Shown here: piece by piece, positions 19,998-28,446 of the stretch
How the letters are laid out: the number at the start of each line of letters is the position of its first letter
Numbering within the stretch: position 1 is the first letter of the stretch
Assembly (NCBI GenBank): GCA_000495505.1
Contig: CP006833.1
Location: 1,488,001-1,552,000 of the forward strand
Reading direction: 5' to 3'
Source: Campylobacter fetus subsp. testudinum 03-427
Lineage (GTDB): Bacteria > Campylobacterota > Campylobacteria > Campylobacterales > Campylobacteraceae
DNA length: 64,000 bases
Translations under genes and position numbers: made by a program
Notes under the pieces: model-generated
The model's input: the letters and a program-made list of their open reading frames with translations, nothing else
What the model was told of the DNA's origin: nothing
The model's database searches: none

Positions 19998-20515
19998 CAA
20001 CTTACCTTTTTAAGTACTAAATTTACGAATTCGCTTTGATCGATTTTTAGAGTATCTCCAGCAAAAACTTCATCTAAAATTTCACCGACTACAGATCTAA
20101 TAATCTTTCTTTCTTCAAAATCTTTTTGTTCTTCATAGCTCTTTTGAAGTAGCAAAAGTTCATTTTGGGTATCTTTTTCTATTTTTGATATTAGAATTTC
20201 TATCTCTTTATCTGTAGATTCTAATAGACCGCTCGCTCTGTTTTTTGCATCTTCGACTTTTTTTAAAGCATCGTCTTTTTGTGCTTTTGAAGCTCTTAGC
20301 TTATCTTGTATAGCATCAAGTCTAGCGGCTATAGAGCTTATTCTACCTTTATAAGCTTTTTTAACCGGCTCGGCTATCAAATAGTATAAAATACCAGCAA
20401 ATATAGCAAAGTTTATAGTTCTAGCAAATATATCATAGTCACGCTCCACACTGTTAGCATCAGCACCAAAAACAAATACCGGAGTCAATAATAGCAATAA
20501 AAATTTAATATTCAT
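19997..20515 (-). CDS. atpF: ATP synthase b subunit
   Basis: This peripheral-stalk subunit has an unusual N-terminus for a b subunit: a signal-like hydrophobic stretch (MNIKFLLLLLTPVFVFGADA) followed by a transmembrane helix (about residues 30-50), then a long charged coiled coil (about 60-150) and a C-terminal delta-binding part. The same two-hydrophobic-segment form occurs in other Campylobacter b subunits. It is the second of two adjacent b-type genes, which together would supply a heterodimeric stalk. Confidence 0.92.
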   Translation of the reverse strand: MNIKFLLLLLTPVFVFGADANSVERDYDIFARTINFAIFAGILYYLIAEPVKKAYKGRISSIAARLDAIQDKLRASKAQKDDALKKVEDAKNRASGLLESTDKEIEILISKIEKDTQNELLLLQKSYEEQKDFEERKIIRSVVGEILDEVFAGDTLKIDQSEFVNLVLKKVS

Positions 20516-20524
20516 AACAATCTC

Positions 20525-20947
20525 CTATATCTTTGACAATGAGCCAGCCAGGCTATTTTTAAATTCAGGGAGTTTTTCTAAAAGCATAGTTTTTAATTCG
20601 CTTTTTTTAGCAGCCAATCCAGCTGCAAAAATCTCGTATTCAGACTCTATAGTCGCTTTTTTAGCTTCTATTTTTTTTGCGGCTTCCTCTTTTGCTCTAG
20701 TTAAAGCGGCTTGCTTTTTTACATTTGCTTCAGCTCTAGCATCAAGAATGATTCTTTCGATCTCGGCTTTATACGTGCTAGCATCGTTTGCGTTTTTGCT
20801 AACACTATCTTCGTCTTGTTTTATTGATCTATTTCTATCATCAATAAATTTAAGAAGAGGTTTATATAGTATAGAGTTTAAAACAAAAATCAGCCCTAGA
20901 AAGATCACAACCGTAATAAGTAAAAGCGGCAGGTCAATTTGTAGCAT
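20525..20947 (-). CDS. atpF': ATP synthase b' subunit
   Basis: The 140-residue protein has one N-terminal transmembrane helix (LPLLLITVVIFLGLIFVLNSI, residues 5-25) followed by a continuous alanine/lysine/glutamate-rich coiled coil, as in b' subunits. It would pair with AtpF in the stator. It starts the atp gene cluster. The ATG at 20947 follows AAGGAGAATTG, so the TTG at 20950 is unlikely to be the start. The 73-base gap to parB may hold a promoter. Confidence 0.92.
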   Translation of the reverse strand: MLQIDLPLLLITVVIFLGLIFVLNSILYKPLLKFIDDRNRSIKQDEDSVSKNANDASTYKAEIERIILDARAEANVKKQAALTRAKEEAAKKIEAKKATIESEYEIFAAGLAAKKSELKTMLLEKLPEFKNSLAGSLSKI

Positions 20948-21020
20948 CAATTCTCCTTAGTAAATTTCATTCATATACATAAATAATAGTTGAATATTTT
21001 ACAATAATAAAGGCTAAATT

Positions 21021-21866
21021 TTACTGAATTTTCTGAATTATTTGGATTAAATTTTGAATTTTTTCCACGTCAGCGAAATTTAATATCATTTTTTTACCGT
21101 TAATTTTGCATTCATATCCCAAATTTAAAAACGTATCTTTTAAAATATTTAAATTTTCATTATAATTTTGTTGAGTAGATATTAAATTTGAAGATTTATC
21201 TGCTTTGTTTTTTATTCTTTTTATCAAATTTTCGGTATCTCTTACGTTTAATCTTTGACCAACTATAGTATCAACAACCATTTTTTCGTCATCTTTATCA
21301 AGCCCTACTATGACTTTTGCATGGCCCTGAGTCAGCTTACCGTCTTCTATAAGACGTTTTGTAGATTCGTCTAAACTAAGCAAACGAAGAGTATTTGTGA
21401 TAACGGTACGACTTTTTTTTATGATATTTGATAATGCTTCTTGAGTAATTTTATACTCTTCTATAAGCTCTTTGTATGAATTTGCAAGTTCGATAGGACT
21501 TAAATTTTCTCTTTGGATATTCTCTATCAAAGCTAATTCTCTTAGATTTTGATCCTCTAAATTTGCCACTATAGCTTTTATACTATCTTTGCCTAAAAGT
21601 TTTGTAGCTCTAAGCCTTCTCTCTCCGGCTATAAGAGTATAACCGTTTCCTTTTTTTATAACTATGATAGGCTGGATTAAGCCGTGTTTTTCTATACTCG
21701 CACTAAGCTCAACAAGAGCTTCTTGATCAAAATGCTTTCTTGGCTGGAATGGATTTGGAATTATTTTATCTATATCAATATCTGCTATAAGATCCCTATT
21801 TAACTCTTTGTCATACGCATTTTCTACATCTTCAAGTATCGCACTAAGTCCTCTTCCTAAAGCCAT
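21021..21866 (-). CDS. parB: Chromosome partitioning protein ParB
   Basis: ParB is a CTP-dependent DNA clamp that loads at parS sites near the origin. The N-terminal ALGRGLSAIL is conserved, box II (ENIQRENLSPIELANSYKEL) and the arginine patch GERRLRATKLLG belong to the CTP-binding domain (about residues 40-130), and the helix-turn-helix KITQEALSNIIKKSRTVI follows. The C-terminus contains the dimerisation region. The ATG at 21866 is chosen; a GTG at 21872 is possible. The gene starts just after the parA stop. I did not see a palindromic parS-like site in the window. Confidence 0.94.
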   Translation of the reverse strand: MALGRGLSAILEDVENAYDKELNRDLIADIDIDKIIPNPFQPRKHFDQEALVELSASIEKHGLIQPIIVIKKGNGYTLIAGERRLRATKLLGKDSIKAIVANLEDQNLRELALIENIQRENLSPIELANSYKELIEEYKITQEALSNIIKKSRTVITNTLRLLSLDESTKRLIEDGKLTQGHAKVIVGLDKDDEKMVVDTIVGQRLNVRDTENLIKRIKNKADKSSNLISTQQNYNENLNILKDTFLNLGYECKINGKKMILNFADVEKIQNLIQIIQKIQ

Positions 21867-21868
21867 TT

Positions 21869-22651
21869 TCACCCCATTATCGAATAAGCTAAATTCTGAT
21901 AAGCTATACTTCCGCTTGATTTGATATCATAAAGAATTACTGGTTTGCCAAAGCTAGGACTTTCGGCAAGTTTTACGTTTCTTGGAATGATAACAAATCC
22001 CTCTTCGGAGTCTGCAACTTTAAATAATTTATTCTCAAAATGCTTCTTTAAATCAGCAACCGTCTCTTTAGATAGATTATTTTGCGCACTGTACATAGTA
22101 GGCAAAAAACCTTTTATAGTTAGTTTAGGATTTATAGATTTTTTTATAACTTTTACCGTATTTAGTATCTGAGCAAGTCCTTCCATAGCATAAAACTCAC
22201 ACTGTATAGGTATGATAACGCTATCGCTGGCGCTAAGAGCATTGATAGTAAGACTTCCAAGAGCTGGCGGGCTATCTATGATTAAAAAATCATAGTCGTC
22301 TCTAAGTTCTGAAATTTTATTTCTTAAAATAGCTTTGTAGTCTTTATTTTGCTCGTTAAATTCTTGTTCTATACCTACTAATCCTATATTTGATGGTGCG
22401 AGATGCAAGGTGTTAATCTCTGTTTTAAGAATGATTTCGCTTAATTTTTTTCTACCTGTTAATACATGATAAATGTTAAACTCATAATCGCTCCTGCTAA
22501 AACCAAGTCCTGTTGTAGCATTTGCTTGTGGATCAATATCTACTAAAAGAACTTTTTTTTCGGCTACAGCTAAAGATGCAGCCAAATTTACAGCAGTTGT
22601 CGTCTTTCCTACGCCACCTTTTTGATTGGCTATTGTTATAACTTCGCTCAT
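21869..22651 (-). CDS. parA: Chromosome partitioning ATPase ParA (Soj)
   Basis: ParA is a dimerising Walker ATPase that moves ParB-origin complexes. The deviant Walker A motif ANQKGGVGKTTTAVNLA lies near residue 8, Walker A' is LLVDIDPQANATTGLG, and Walker B is FLIIDSPPALGSLTINAL. The C-terminal ILYDIKSSGSIAYQNLA is typical of Soj proteins. At 260 residues it has normal length. Its start overlaps birA by 4 bases and parB follows at once, as in C. jejuni. Confidence 0.95.
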   Translation of the reverse strand: MSEVITIANQKGGVGKTTTAVNLAASLAVAEKKVLLVDIDPQANATTGLGFSRSDYEFNIYHVLTGRKKLSEIILKTEINTLHLAPSNIGLVGIEQEFNEQNKDYKAILRNKISELRDDYDFLIIDSPPALGSLTINALSASDSVIIPIQCEFYAMEGLAQILNTVKVIKKSINPKLTIKGFLPTMYSAQNNLSKETVADLKKHFENKLFKVADSEEGFVIIPRNVKLAESPSFGKPVILYDIKSSGSIAYQNLAYSIMG

Positions 22652-23283
22652 CTTAAAGAATATACCTTTTTGTTATTTATTATTATCGAGCCATCGTCCA
22701 ACAAAACAGAATTCTCAAGGCTCATAAGCTCACCGTCGACGTGAGCACTAAATATTTTTGATTTTTCGAATTCTAACAAATATTTGCTAAAAATTTGCTT
22801 CCATGAAGGCTTAAGTTCCAAAGATTTTAAAAATCCATCTACTATCTGAGTAACTCCGTGGTCTATATCAAGCACGTTTGAATACCGCGGAGATGTTTTT
22901 AAATTTATACCCATTCCGCATATATAAACGCTTTTTATCTTAGTTGTGATAACTCCTCCTATCTTTTTATCACCAAGATAAAAGTCGTTTGGCCATTTAA
23001 GCCATATCTTTGATCCGCAACTCTTTAAATACTCATTCATCAAACAAGCAAAATATATACTAGCAGAGCTTGAAGGCAGATCAGAAGTTAAGCTTGAACT
23101 ATCTACGCAGAAACTAAAATACAAATTCCCCTCATCACTTTGCCACGAATTTCCCCTACTCCCAACACCATTTGTTTGCGAGTTTGCAACCAAAGCGTAA
23201 GGCGGAGTTATGACTGCGTTTTTTAACATATATATGAGTTCTTCTTGAGTAGAACTACACTCATCAACAAAACTTACTACCAA
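22648..23283 (-). CDS. birA: Biotin-[acetyl-CoA-carboxylase] ligase
   Basis: This ligase activates biotin with ATP and attaches it to AccB, whose gene lies at 52720-53172. It shows the catalytic-domain motifs DECSSTQEEL, the GRGRxGR-like GVGSRGNSWQS, KWPNDFYLGDKKIGGV and CGMGINLKTSP. There is no N-terminal DNA-binding domain, so it should not be a repressor. The start is a TTG at 23283 with AAAGG seven bases upstream; no ATG is available near the family N-terminus. It overlaps the end of fmt by 20 bases. Confidence 0.9.
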   Translation of the reverse strand: MVVSFVDECSSTQEELIYMLKNAVITPPYALVANSQTNGVGSRGNSWQSDEGNLYFSFCVDSSSLTSDLPSSSASIYFACLMNEYLKSCGSKIWLKWPNDFYLGDKKIGGVITTKIKSVYICGMGINLKTSPRYSNVLDIDHGVTQIVDGFLKSLELKPSWKQIFSKYLLEFEKSKIFSAHVDGELMSLENSVLLDDGSIIINNKKVYSLR

Positions 23284-24175
23284 CGCTTAGCCTTTTACCG
23301 TTTATATAATCTTTTGCCAAAATACTTTTTTTTCCAGCTTCTTGAAGCACGTTTATCTCGATACTTCCATCATTTACACCAACTACAAATCCATTTTGAT
23401 CGATACGTAAAATTTCACCGATAGAACCTGATAAATTTGAAACTCTCATCTCTAAAATCTTAGTTTGATTTTCTAAAAAGATACCCGGCCAAGGATAAAA
23501 AGCTCTAAATTTAGCATAAATATCTTTAGCGTTCATTTTTAAATTTATAAGCCCGTCTTCTTTTTTTATCTTTGTGCATTTGCTACTGAGTGCATTAAAC
23601 TGCTTTATGGGAGATATATTGTTAAATTCATCAAGTATTTTGATAGTCAAATTTGCAGCCATTTTTGCTAACTCGCAAAAAAGTTCGTCTGATTTTAAAT
23701 TCGATATATCGATCGCACTAAAGCCGAGCATATCTCCATCATCAAGCCCTACTCCCATTCTCATAGCAGTTACACCACTAAGCAATTCACCACGTAAAAT
23801 CGCTTCTTGGATAGGACTTGCACCTCTAAATTTTGGGAGCAATGAAGCATGCAAGTTTATACAAGGTGCGATATCTAAAATATCTTTTGGTAAAATTTGT
23901 CCATAAGCCGCAACTACGATAAAATCAGGTTTTAAAGCCTTAATATCATTTGCCGTGCTGCTATCTTTTAAATTTAAAGGTTGGAAAATAGGGATATCAA
24001 GCCCACTTTGTAAAACTGTTTTTTTCACTTCTGGAGGAGTCAAGATCGCTTTTCTTCCTACTGGGCGATCAGGCTGCGTAAATACCGCAACTACGTTATA
24101 ACCGCCATTTTTCAAAATAGCTTCTAAAATGACGCTAGCATAATCAGGAGTCCCCATAAAAACTATATTTTTCAT
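23264..24175 (-). CDS. fmt: Methionyl-tRNA formyltransferase
   Basis: Fmt formylates initiator Met-tRNA using 10-formyl-tetrahydrofolate. The N-terminal IVFMGTPDYASVILEA, the active-site region CINLHASLLPKFRGASPIQEAIL with the SLLP signature, and GDMLGFSAIDIS belong to the Rossmann catalytic domain (1-200). The C-terminal OB-fold domain (about 205-303) starts near KFRAFYPWPGIF. At 303 residues it has normal length. Its start overlaps proB by 4 bases. Confidence 0.95.
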   Translation of the reverse strand: MKNIVFMGTPDYASVILEAILKNGGYNVVAVFTQPDRPVGRKAILTPPEVKKTVLQSGLDIPIFQPLNLKDSSTANDIKALKPDFIVVAAYGQILPKDILDIAPCINLHASLLPKFRGASPIQEAILRGELLSGVTAMRMGVGLDDGDMLGFSAIDISNLKSDELFCELAKMAANLTIKILDEFNNISPIKQFNALSSKCTKIKKEDGLINLKMNAKDIYAKFRAFYPWPGIFLENQTKILEMRVSNLSGSIGEILRIDQNGFVVGVNDGSIEINVLQEAGKKSILAKDYINGKRLSVGSKFC

Positions 24176-24936
24176 TGTTCGCCTTTGAAGATTGTACCGC
24201 CTATTTGATTATTGTCTAGTAAAAATGCTCTTGCATCACTAAGGTCAAATCCACTAGCTAAAAACATATCTTTTTTATTGTCCATCAAAAACTTAGCAGC
24301 CAAAAGCTTTGTCGTAATGCCGCCTGTACCGTGTTTGCTTCCTGTATCGCTAGTTTTATTTAGCTCTTCATCACTTAAACTAGTGACTAAAGGGCGGATT
24401 TTTGCATTTTTATTTTCTCTTGGATCACTGTCATAATAACCATCGATATCGCTTAATATAACTAGCAAATCAGCGTTAAAATAAAACGAAACGGCGCTTG
24501 AAAGTCTATCGTTATCACCATAAACTATCTCGCTGATAGCGATAGCATCGTTTTCATTTATGATAGGTATGATACCATTTTTCAAAAGACCATTTATAAC
24601 ATTTAGTGCGTGATTTGTTTTTTTTCTTGAATCAAAGTCGCCTGCGCTAAGTAAAAGCTGAGCTGCTTGTTTATTAAATTTATTTAACGCTCTACTATAA
24701 ATTTCCATCAAATACGGTTGCCCTATAGCAGAGAGAATTTGTTTATTTACAACAGTAGTTCTTGGGATATCAAGCTTTGTTTGACCAGTACTTATAGCAC
24801 CAGAACTTACCAAAATCACTTCATATTTTAAGCTTAAATCATATAAAAATTCGCATAAACTAGCTACTCTTTTTTCGCTTATACTATGCTCGTCGCTGAT
24901 AACGTGAGAACCTACTTTTATAACCACTCTTTTCAT
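24172..24936 (-). CDS. proB: Glutamate 5-kinase
   Basis: ProB phosphorylates glutamate in proline synthesis. The amino-acid-kinase fold is seen in RVVIKVGSHVIS, ILVSSGAISTGQTKL, IPIINENDAI and the ATP-binding LVILSDIDGYYDSDPR, with GTGGITTKLLAAK near residue 210. At 254 residues it lacks the C-terminal PUA domain of E. coli ProB, as is usual for short Campylobacter forms. The proC gene of the same pathway is at 57873-58619. It starts a tight proB-fmt-birA-parA-parB run after a 163-base gap. Confidence 0.94.
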   Translation of the reverse strand: MKRVVIKVGSHVISDEHSISEKRVASLCEFLYDLSLKYEVILVSSGAISTGQTKLDIPRTTVVNKQILSAIGQPYLMEIYSRALNKFNKQAAQLLLSAGDFDSRKKTNHALNVINGLLKNGIIPIINENDAIAISEIVYGDNDRLSSAVSFYFNADLLVILSDIDGYYDSDPRENKNAKIRPLVTSLSDEELNKTSDTGSKHGTGGITTKLLAAKFLMDNKKDMFLASGFDLSDARAFLLDNNQIGGTIFKGEQ

Positions 24937-25037
24937 AAGGATATCGCCTTTAAATTTAAAAATAAATTTAATAATTATACTATTTTGCTACTTAAACTCG
25001 TATATTGATATAAACGGTAAGACTAAGATGTTTAAAG

Positions 25038-25070
25038 AAGTGCCTTTGTCATACTTTTGACAAGACACTT
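25038..25070. terminator. Imperfect hairpin between obgE and proB
   Basis: AAGTG and CTTTGTCA face TGACAAG and CACTT around a six-base loop, with small bulges. The hairpin lies in the 163-base gap after obgE. The T run is on the plus-strand side (TAATGATTTTTT), so its value as a terminator for the leftward obgE message is uncertain. The rest of the gap is AT-rich with no gene. Confidence 0.4.
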
Positions 25071-25099
25071 TAATGATTTTTTGGGATATCTAGCTAAAA

Positions 25100-26134
25100 T
25101 TAATTTTCGCCTTTTAAGATCTCCAAAAGTCCAAATTTAAGCTCTTTTAAACCATCTCCAGCAACGCTTGATATAGGAAGTACGAAAAACGGCTTTTGGC
25201 GGTCGTATTCATAAATATCTTGTTTTTTATCAAATTTAAATTCACTCAAAAACTCTTCTATCTTTTCATCGGCGTCTCCTGCAGCGTCAAGGCGCGTCAA
25301 AGCTATAGCAAAGTCTCTTTTTGCTAAATTTGGCGAAAATTTCAAAACTTCACTTTTTAGAGTTTCAAACTGCTCTTTAAGTGAGCGATAGTTTGCTAAA
25401 TCTATCATATAAAGCAGGACTTTTGTTCTTTCTATATGTTTTAAAAACTGTATTCCAAGTCCTTTTCCATCGCTTGCACCTTCTATGATGCCTGGGATAT
25501 CTGCCATAATAAATCCACTAAACTCATCAACTTCTACAAGTCCTAATTTTGGCGTGAGAGTTGTAAATTCATAATTTGCGATCTGCGGTTTTGCGTTTGA
25601 TATACTTGAGATGAGAGTTGATTTGCCAACGTTTGGAAATCCTACAAGCCCTACATCTGCTATGAGTTTTAGCTCTAAACGTATATTTTTTGTCTCGCCT
25701 GGGAGTCCTGGTTGAGCTTTAGTCGGAGCTTGATTTACGCTTGTTTTAAAATGAACATTTCCAAGTCCGCCTTTTCCGCCTACTAAAAACAGCTCTTTTT
25801 GACCCTCGCTAACTAGATCAAGCAAAAGTTCATTGCTATCTGCATCATAAACTGCGGTTCCTGGAGGAACGATAAGCTCAAGATTATCTCCTTTTCTTCC
25901 TGTCATATTTCTAGGAAGCCCTGGTACGCCGTTTGCGGCTCTCATAGCTCTTTTGCCTTTGTAGTTGGCTAAAGTATGGGTGTTGTTATCTACTATAAAA
26001 TAGACATCTCCACCATTTCCGCCATCTCCACCGTCTGGTCCGCCTAGCGGAACATGTTTTTCACGGCGAAAACTAGCACATCCCGGACCGCCTTTACCGC
26101 TACTTACACTAAAACTTGCACTATCTATAAACAT
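25100..26134 (-). CDS. obgE: Obg-family GTPase (ObgE/CgtA)
   Basis: Obg is an essential GTPase involved in late assembly of the large ribosomal subunit. The N-terminal glycine-rich Obg domain (residues 1-158) contains [20 protein letters not shown] and [13 protein letters not shown]. The G domain has G1 [11 protein letters not shown] near residue 165, G2 [12 protein letters not shown]3 [16 protein letters not shown], and TRLDAA as G4. Length (344) is typical. The position after rplU-rpmA is conserved and fits its ribosomal role. Confidence 0.96.
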   Translation of the reverse strand: MFIDSASFSVSSGKGGPGCASFRREKHVPLGGPDGGDGGNGGDVYFIVDNNTHTLANYKGKRAMRAANGVPGLPRNMTGRKGDNLELIVPPGTAVYDADSNELLLDLVSEGQKELFLVGGKGGLGNVHFKTSVNQAPTKAQPGLPGETKNIRLELKLIADVGLVGFPNVGKSTLISSISNAKPQIANYEFTTLTPKLGLVEVDEFSGFIMADIPGIIEGASDGKGLGIQFLKHIERTKVLLYMIDLANYRSLKEQFETLKSEVLKFSPNLAKRDFAIALTRLDAAGDADEKIEEFLSEFKFDKKQDIYEYDRQKPFFVLPISSVAGDGLKELKFGLLEILKGEN

Positions 26135-26195
26135 AAAATATCCTTAAATTTAAGGGGGATTATAATAAAAAATTGCTGAAATTAAAATAGAAGGG

Positions 26196-26215
26196 ATAGC
26201 CCAAAAAAGGGCTAT
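26196..26215 (-). terminator. Hairpin after rpmA
   Basis: A perfect seven-base stem (ATAGCCC / GGGCTAT) with an A6 loop lies between rpmA and obgE. On the minus strand it is followed by CCCTTCTATTTTAATTT. It probably reduces transcription passing from the ribosomal protein genes into obgE. Confidence 0.5.
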
Positions 26216-26218
26216 GAA

Positions 26219-26476
26219 TTAAGCTGCTGGATAGACAGAAACTTTTTTTCTATCTTTGTCTTTTCTTTCGAATTTAACAAATCCATCAACAAGAGCAAAT
26301 ATAGTATGATCTCTTCCGATACCTACGTTATTGCCCGGATGAGTTGCAGTTCCTCTTTGACGAATAATAATATTTCCAGCTCTTACAAACTCGCCACCAA
26401 ATTTTTTAACACCTAAGCGACGACCTATACTATCACGGTTATTTTGGGTTGAACCTTGACCTTTTTTATGTGCCAT
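26219..26476 (-). CDS. rpmA: 50S ribosomal protein L27
   Basis: L27 sits at the peptidyl-transferase centre. The protein begins [20 protein letters not shown] and has [20 protein letters not shown] and [20 protein letters not shown], which are nearly invariant in bacteria. At 85 residues it is complete. The N-terminus begins directly with the mature AHKKGQGS form, with no cleavable leader of the Firmicutes type. It follows rplU by 10 bases with AGGAG upstream. Confidence 0.98.
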   Translation of the reverse strand: MAHKKGQGSTQNNRDSIGRRLGVKKFGGEFVRAGNIIIRQRGTATHPGNNVGIGRDHTIFALVDGFVKFERKDKDRKKVSVYPAA

Positions 26477-26486
26477 ACTTTACTCC

Positions 26487-26795
26487 TTAGGCTTTTATAC
26501 TTGAAACTTTAACGCGAGTGTATTGTCTTCTAAAACCGCGTTTTAATTTTGAGTCTTTACGTCTGCGTTTTTTGTAAATAACAACTTTTTTATCTTTTCC
26601 TTCGCAAACTACTTCTAAGACAACTTTTGCACCCTTTACAAATGGCGCACCTACCTTTAAACTGCCGTCATTGACTGCTAAAACTTCGTCAATTTCGACA
26701 TTTGACTTTGCTTCGGCTTCAAAATGGTCTAAATTTAGGAAGTCGCCTTCGCTAACTTTATACTGTTTTCCACCGTGTTTGATAATCGCGTACAT
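26487..26795 (-). CDS. rplU: 50S ribosomal protein L21
   Basis: L21 binds 23S rRNA near L20. [18 protein letters not shown] at the N-terminus and [20 protein letters not shown] near the C-terminus are family signatures. The ATG at 26795 is chosen (AAAGGATAGTTTG upstream); the frame also has a TTG three bases earlier. A promoter about 97 bases upstream implies a leader that could carry autoregulation. Confidence 0.97.
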   Translation of the reverse strand: MYAIIKHGGKQYKVSEGDFLNLDHFEAEAKSNVEIDEVLAVNDGSLKVGAPFVKGAKVVLEVVCEGKDKKVVIYKKRRRKDSKLKRGFRRQYTRVKVSSIKA

Positions 26796-26891
26796 CAAAC
26801 TATCCTTTATAAATTTGGTAGACCAAAAAGCATTTCTAAGATTAAAAAAAACATAGAAAATTTTGAGAGCTGATTTGGCTATGAAACGTGG

Positions 26892-26897
26892 ATTATA
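26892..26897 (-). promoter_or_regulatory. -10 box for rplU-rpmA
   Basis: The minus strand reads GAGTATAATCC, giving TATAAT 97 bases before the rplU start. Transcription would begin near 26885 and leave an untranslated leader of about 90 bases. Confidence 0.5.
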
Positions 26898-26978
26898 CTC
26901 AAATTTATATAAAATTTAGTTGAATTTAGTATAAGATATGGATTTTAAATATAAAATAATTGTTGGGATAAAATACAA

Positions 26979-27001
26979 AAGTCCCATTTAAAATGGGACT
27001 T
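26979..27001 (-). terminator. Terminator of the cytochrome c peroxidase gene
   Basis: A perfect nine-base stem (AAGTCCCAT / ATGGGACTT) with a five-base loop lies just after the stop codon at 27007. On the minus strand it is followed by the T-rich TTTGTATTTTA, the form of an intrinsic terminator. Confidence 0.75.
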
Positions 27002-27006
27002 AAAAA

Positions 27007-28041
27007 TTATAGCTCAGGTTTTGGAGTTTTTTCTGTACTTTTTGGGAACATTGGATAAACAACTTTTGGTTTATCACCGGTTAAAGAGTTTAAGAATGCA
27101 ACTATACTAGTTGCTTCTTCATCAGTTATCTCTATACCAAGTTGAACGCTACCCATAGTTTTAACAGCTTCTTCAAGTTTCCATATAGCACCATTGTGGA
27201 AGTATGGAGCAGTTTCTGCTACGTTTCTTAAAGTAGGAGTTTTAACCATACCATTTGCATCACCTTTGAAGTCGCCTATGTTTGCGAATTGGTATTTTCC
27301 AGCTACTTCAAACGCTTGCATAGAACCACCAAGATTTACTCCTGTATGGCAAGCAGAACAGCCTTTATCTAAGAATAATTTAAGACCGGCTTTTTCAGCT
27401 TTTGTTAAAGCTTTTGTATCGCCTTTTATAAATTTGTCAAATCTTGATGGAGTAAGAAGAGTTCTTTCGAAACTAGCTATAGAGTCAGCTATGTTATCAA
27501 AAGTTACACCACTATCACCATACACTTTTTTAAACTCAGCCACGTACTCAGGTAAAGACGCGATTCTCTCAACTGCAAGTGCTGCTGGAGTAGCCATCTC
27601 AGGCTCAGCCTCGATCGGTCCTTTTGCTTGATCAACTAAAGTCATAGCACGACCATCCCAAAACTGAGTTGTGTTTAACACTGAGTTATAAACTGTCGGA
27701 GAGTTCAAATGATGTGGGTTTGCAGTCCATTTATGACCAACCGCAGCAGCTATACCGTCAGTTCCACCAAGTCCTAGGTTGTGACATGTATTACAGCTAA
27801 TGATACCACTTTTTGACAAACGCGGCTCAAGATATAGTTTTTTACCTAACTCTGCTTTAGCCTCTGTAAATTTATTTGGCTCAACGCCTATCTCTTTAAG
27901 AATAGCATCAACTTGTTTTTGGTCAGATGGCAAAGCCACTAGTCCTGCATTTTTTGCCTCTTTTAGTAAATCAGCATCACTAACAGCAAACATTGAGCTT
28001 GCAACCAATAAAGAACTTAAAACTAAAAATGAACCTTTCAT
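27007..28041 (-). CDS. Di-haem cytochrome c peroxidase
   Basis: This periplasmic enzyme reduces hydrogen peroxide with electrons from cytochrome c. A signal peptide covers about residues 1-19 (ending SMFA). Two haem-binding motifs are present: CNTCH near residue 82 in the N-terminal domain and CSACH near residue 231 in the second domain. Further MauG/CCP family features are PHHLNSPTVYNSV, FWDGRAMTLVDQAKGPIEAEPEMA and TPTLRNVAETAPYFHNGAIW. At 344 residues it matches Campylobacter Ccp proteins (C. jejuni has two). It is a single-gene unit with its own terminator and an inverted repeat over the -10 region. Confidence 0.93.
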   Translation of the reverse strand: MKGSFLVLSSLLVASSMFAVSDADLLKEAKNAGLVALPSDQKQVDAILKEIGVEPNKFTEAKAELGKKLYLEPRLSKSGIISCNTCHNLGLGGTDGIAAAVGHKWTANPHHLNSPTVYNSVLNTTQFWDGRAMTLVDQAKGPIEAEPEMATPAALAVERIASLPEYVAEFKKVYGDSGVTFDNIADSIASFERTLLTPSRFDKFIKGDTKALTKAEKAGLKLFLDKGCSACHTGVNLGGSMQAFEVAGKYQFANIGDFKGDANGMVKTPTLRNVAETAPYFHNGAIWKLEEAVKTMGSVQLGIEITDEEATSIVAFLNSLTGDKPKVVYPMFPKSTEKTPKPEL

Positions 28042-28065
28042 AGTTCGTCTCCTTAAGCGATAAAA

Positions 28066-28083
28066 TATAACTCAAATGTTATA
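28066..28083 (-). promoter_or_regulatory. Inverted repeat over the -10 box of the peroxidase gene
   Basis: TATAAC and GTTATA are separated by six bases and form a perfect dyad. On the minus strand the upstream arm, TATAAC, could be the -10 box, about 37 bases before the ATG at 28041. A repressor bound here would block transcription. The arms resemble the AT-rich dyads used by Fur/PerR-type regulators, but that identity is a guess. Confidence 0.35.
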
Positions 28084-28395
28084 GTAACTAAAATTAAATT
28101 GAAATAAATTTTATTGAATTCAAAATATTATCAGCTAAGTATAACTAGCTATTTTTCTACTATTATAATTTTTACTTATGAATTTTCAGATATTTTTTAT
28201 CTTTTAATGAACTATTATTGGCAACCCAATAGAAAGTAAATTTTATATAATTAGATTTTTTAATATTAAATGGAAATTAAAAAAGTTACTAAATTTGAAA
28301 TATTTTTACGATAAATTTATTAAATTTAGAAATCAATCTAACTGATAAATTTGAAATTAGATTACATAGTAGTTTTAATATAAGAAAATATTAAT

Positions 28396-28435
28396 AGAAT
28401 TGCCAGTTATTAACAAAAGTTAAGCTGGCGAATTC
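28396..28435 (-). terminator. Terminator of the formate dehydrogenase operon
   Basis: AGAATTGCCAG pairs with CTGGCGAATTCT (one bulged base), and an inner TTAAC / GTTAA closes over an AAAA loop. It lies 11 bases past the fdhB stop. The minus strand continues ATTAATATTTTC. Confidence 0.65.
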
Positions 28436-28446
28436 TATAAATTTAA

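Larger units (their letters stand above)
28042..28446. other. 405-base non-coding gap between ccp and fdhB
   Basis: This very AT-rich stretch holds the promoter region of the peroxidase gene at its left end (see 28066-28083) and the hairpin that ends the formate dehydrogenase operon at its right end (28396-28435). Between about 28100 and 28390 I see only AT-rich sequence, with no convincing gene or RNA. Confidence 0.6.

Noticed and set aside
26050-26065. TTTTTCACGGCGAAAA near the obgE start as a parS-like palindrome
   Set aside because: It is inside the obgE coding sequence, the arms match only in the outer bases, and it does not fit the usual parS form.
27194-28063. Rightward frames opposite the cytochrome c peroxidase gene
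   Set aside because: They are antisense shadows; the leftward frame has two CxxCH haem motifs and a signal peptide.
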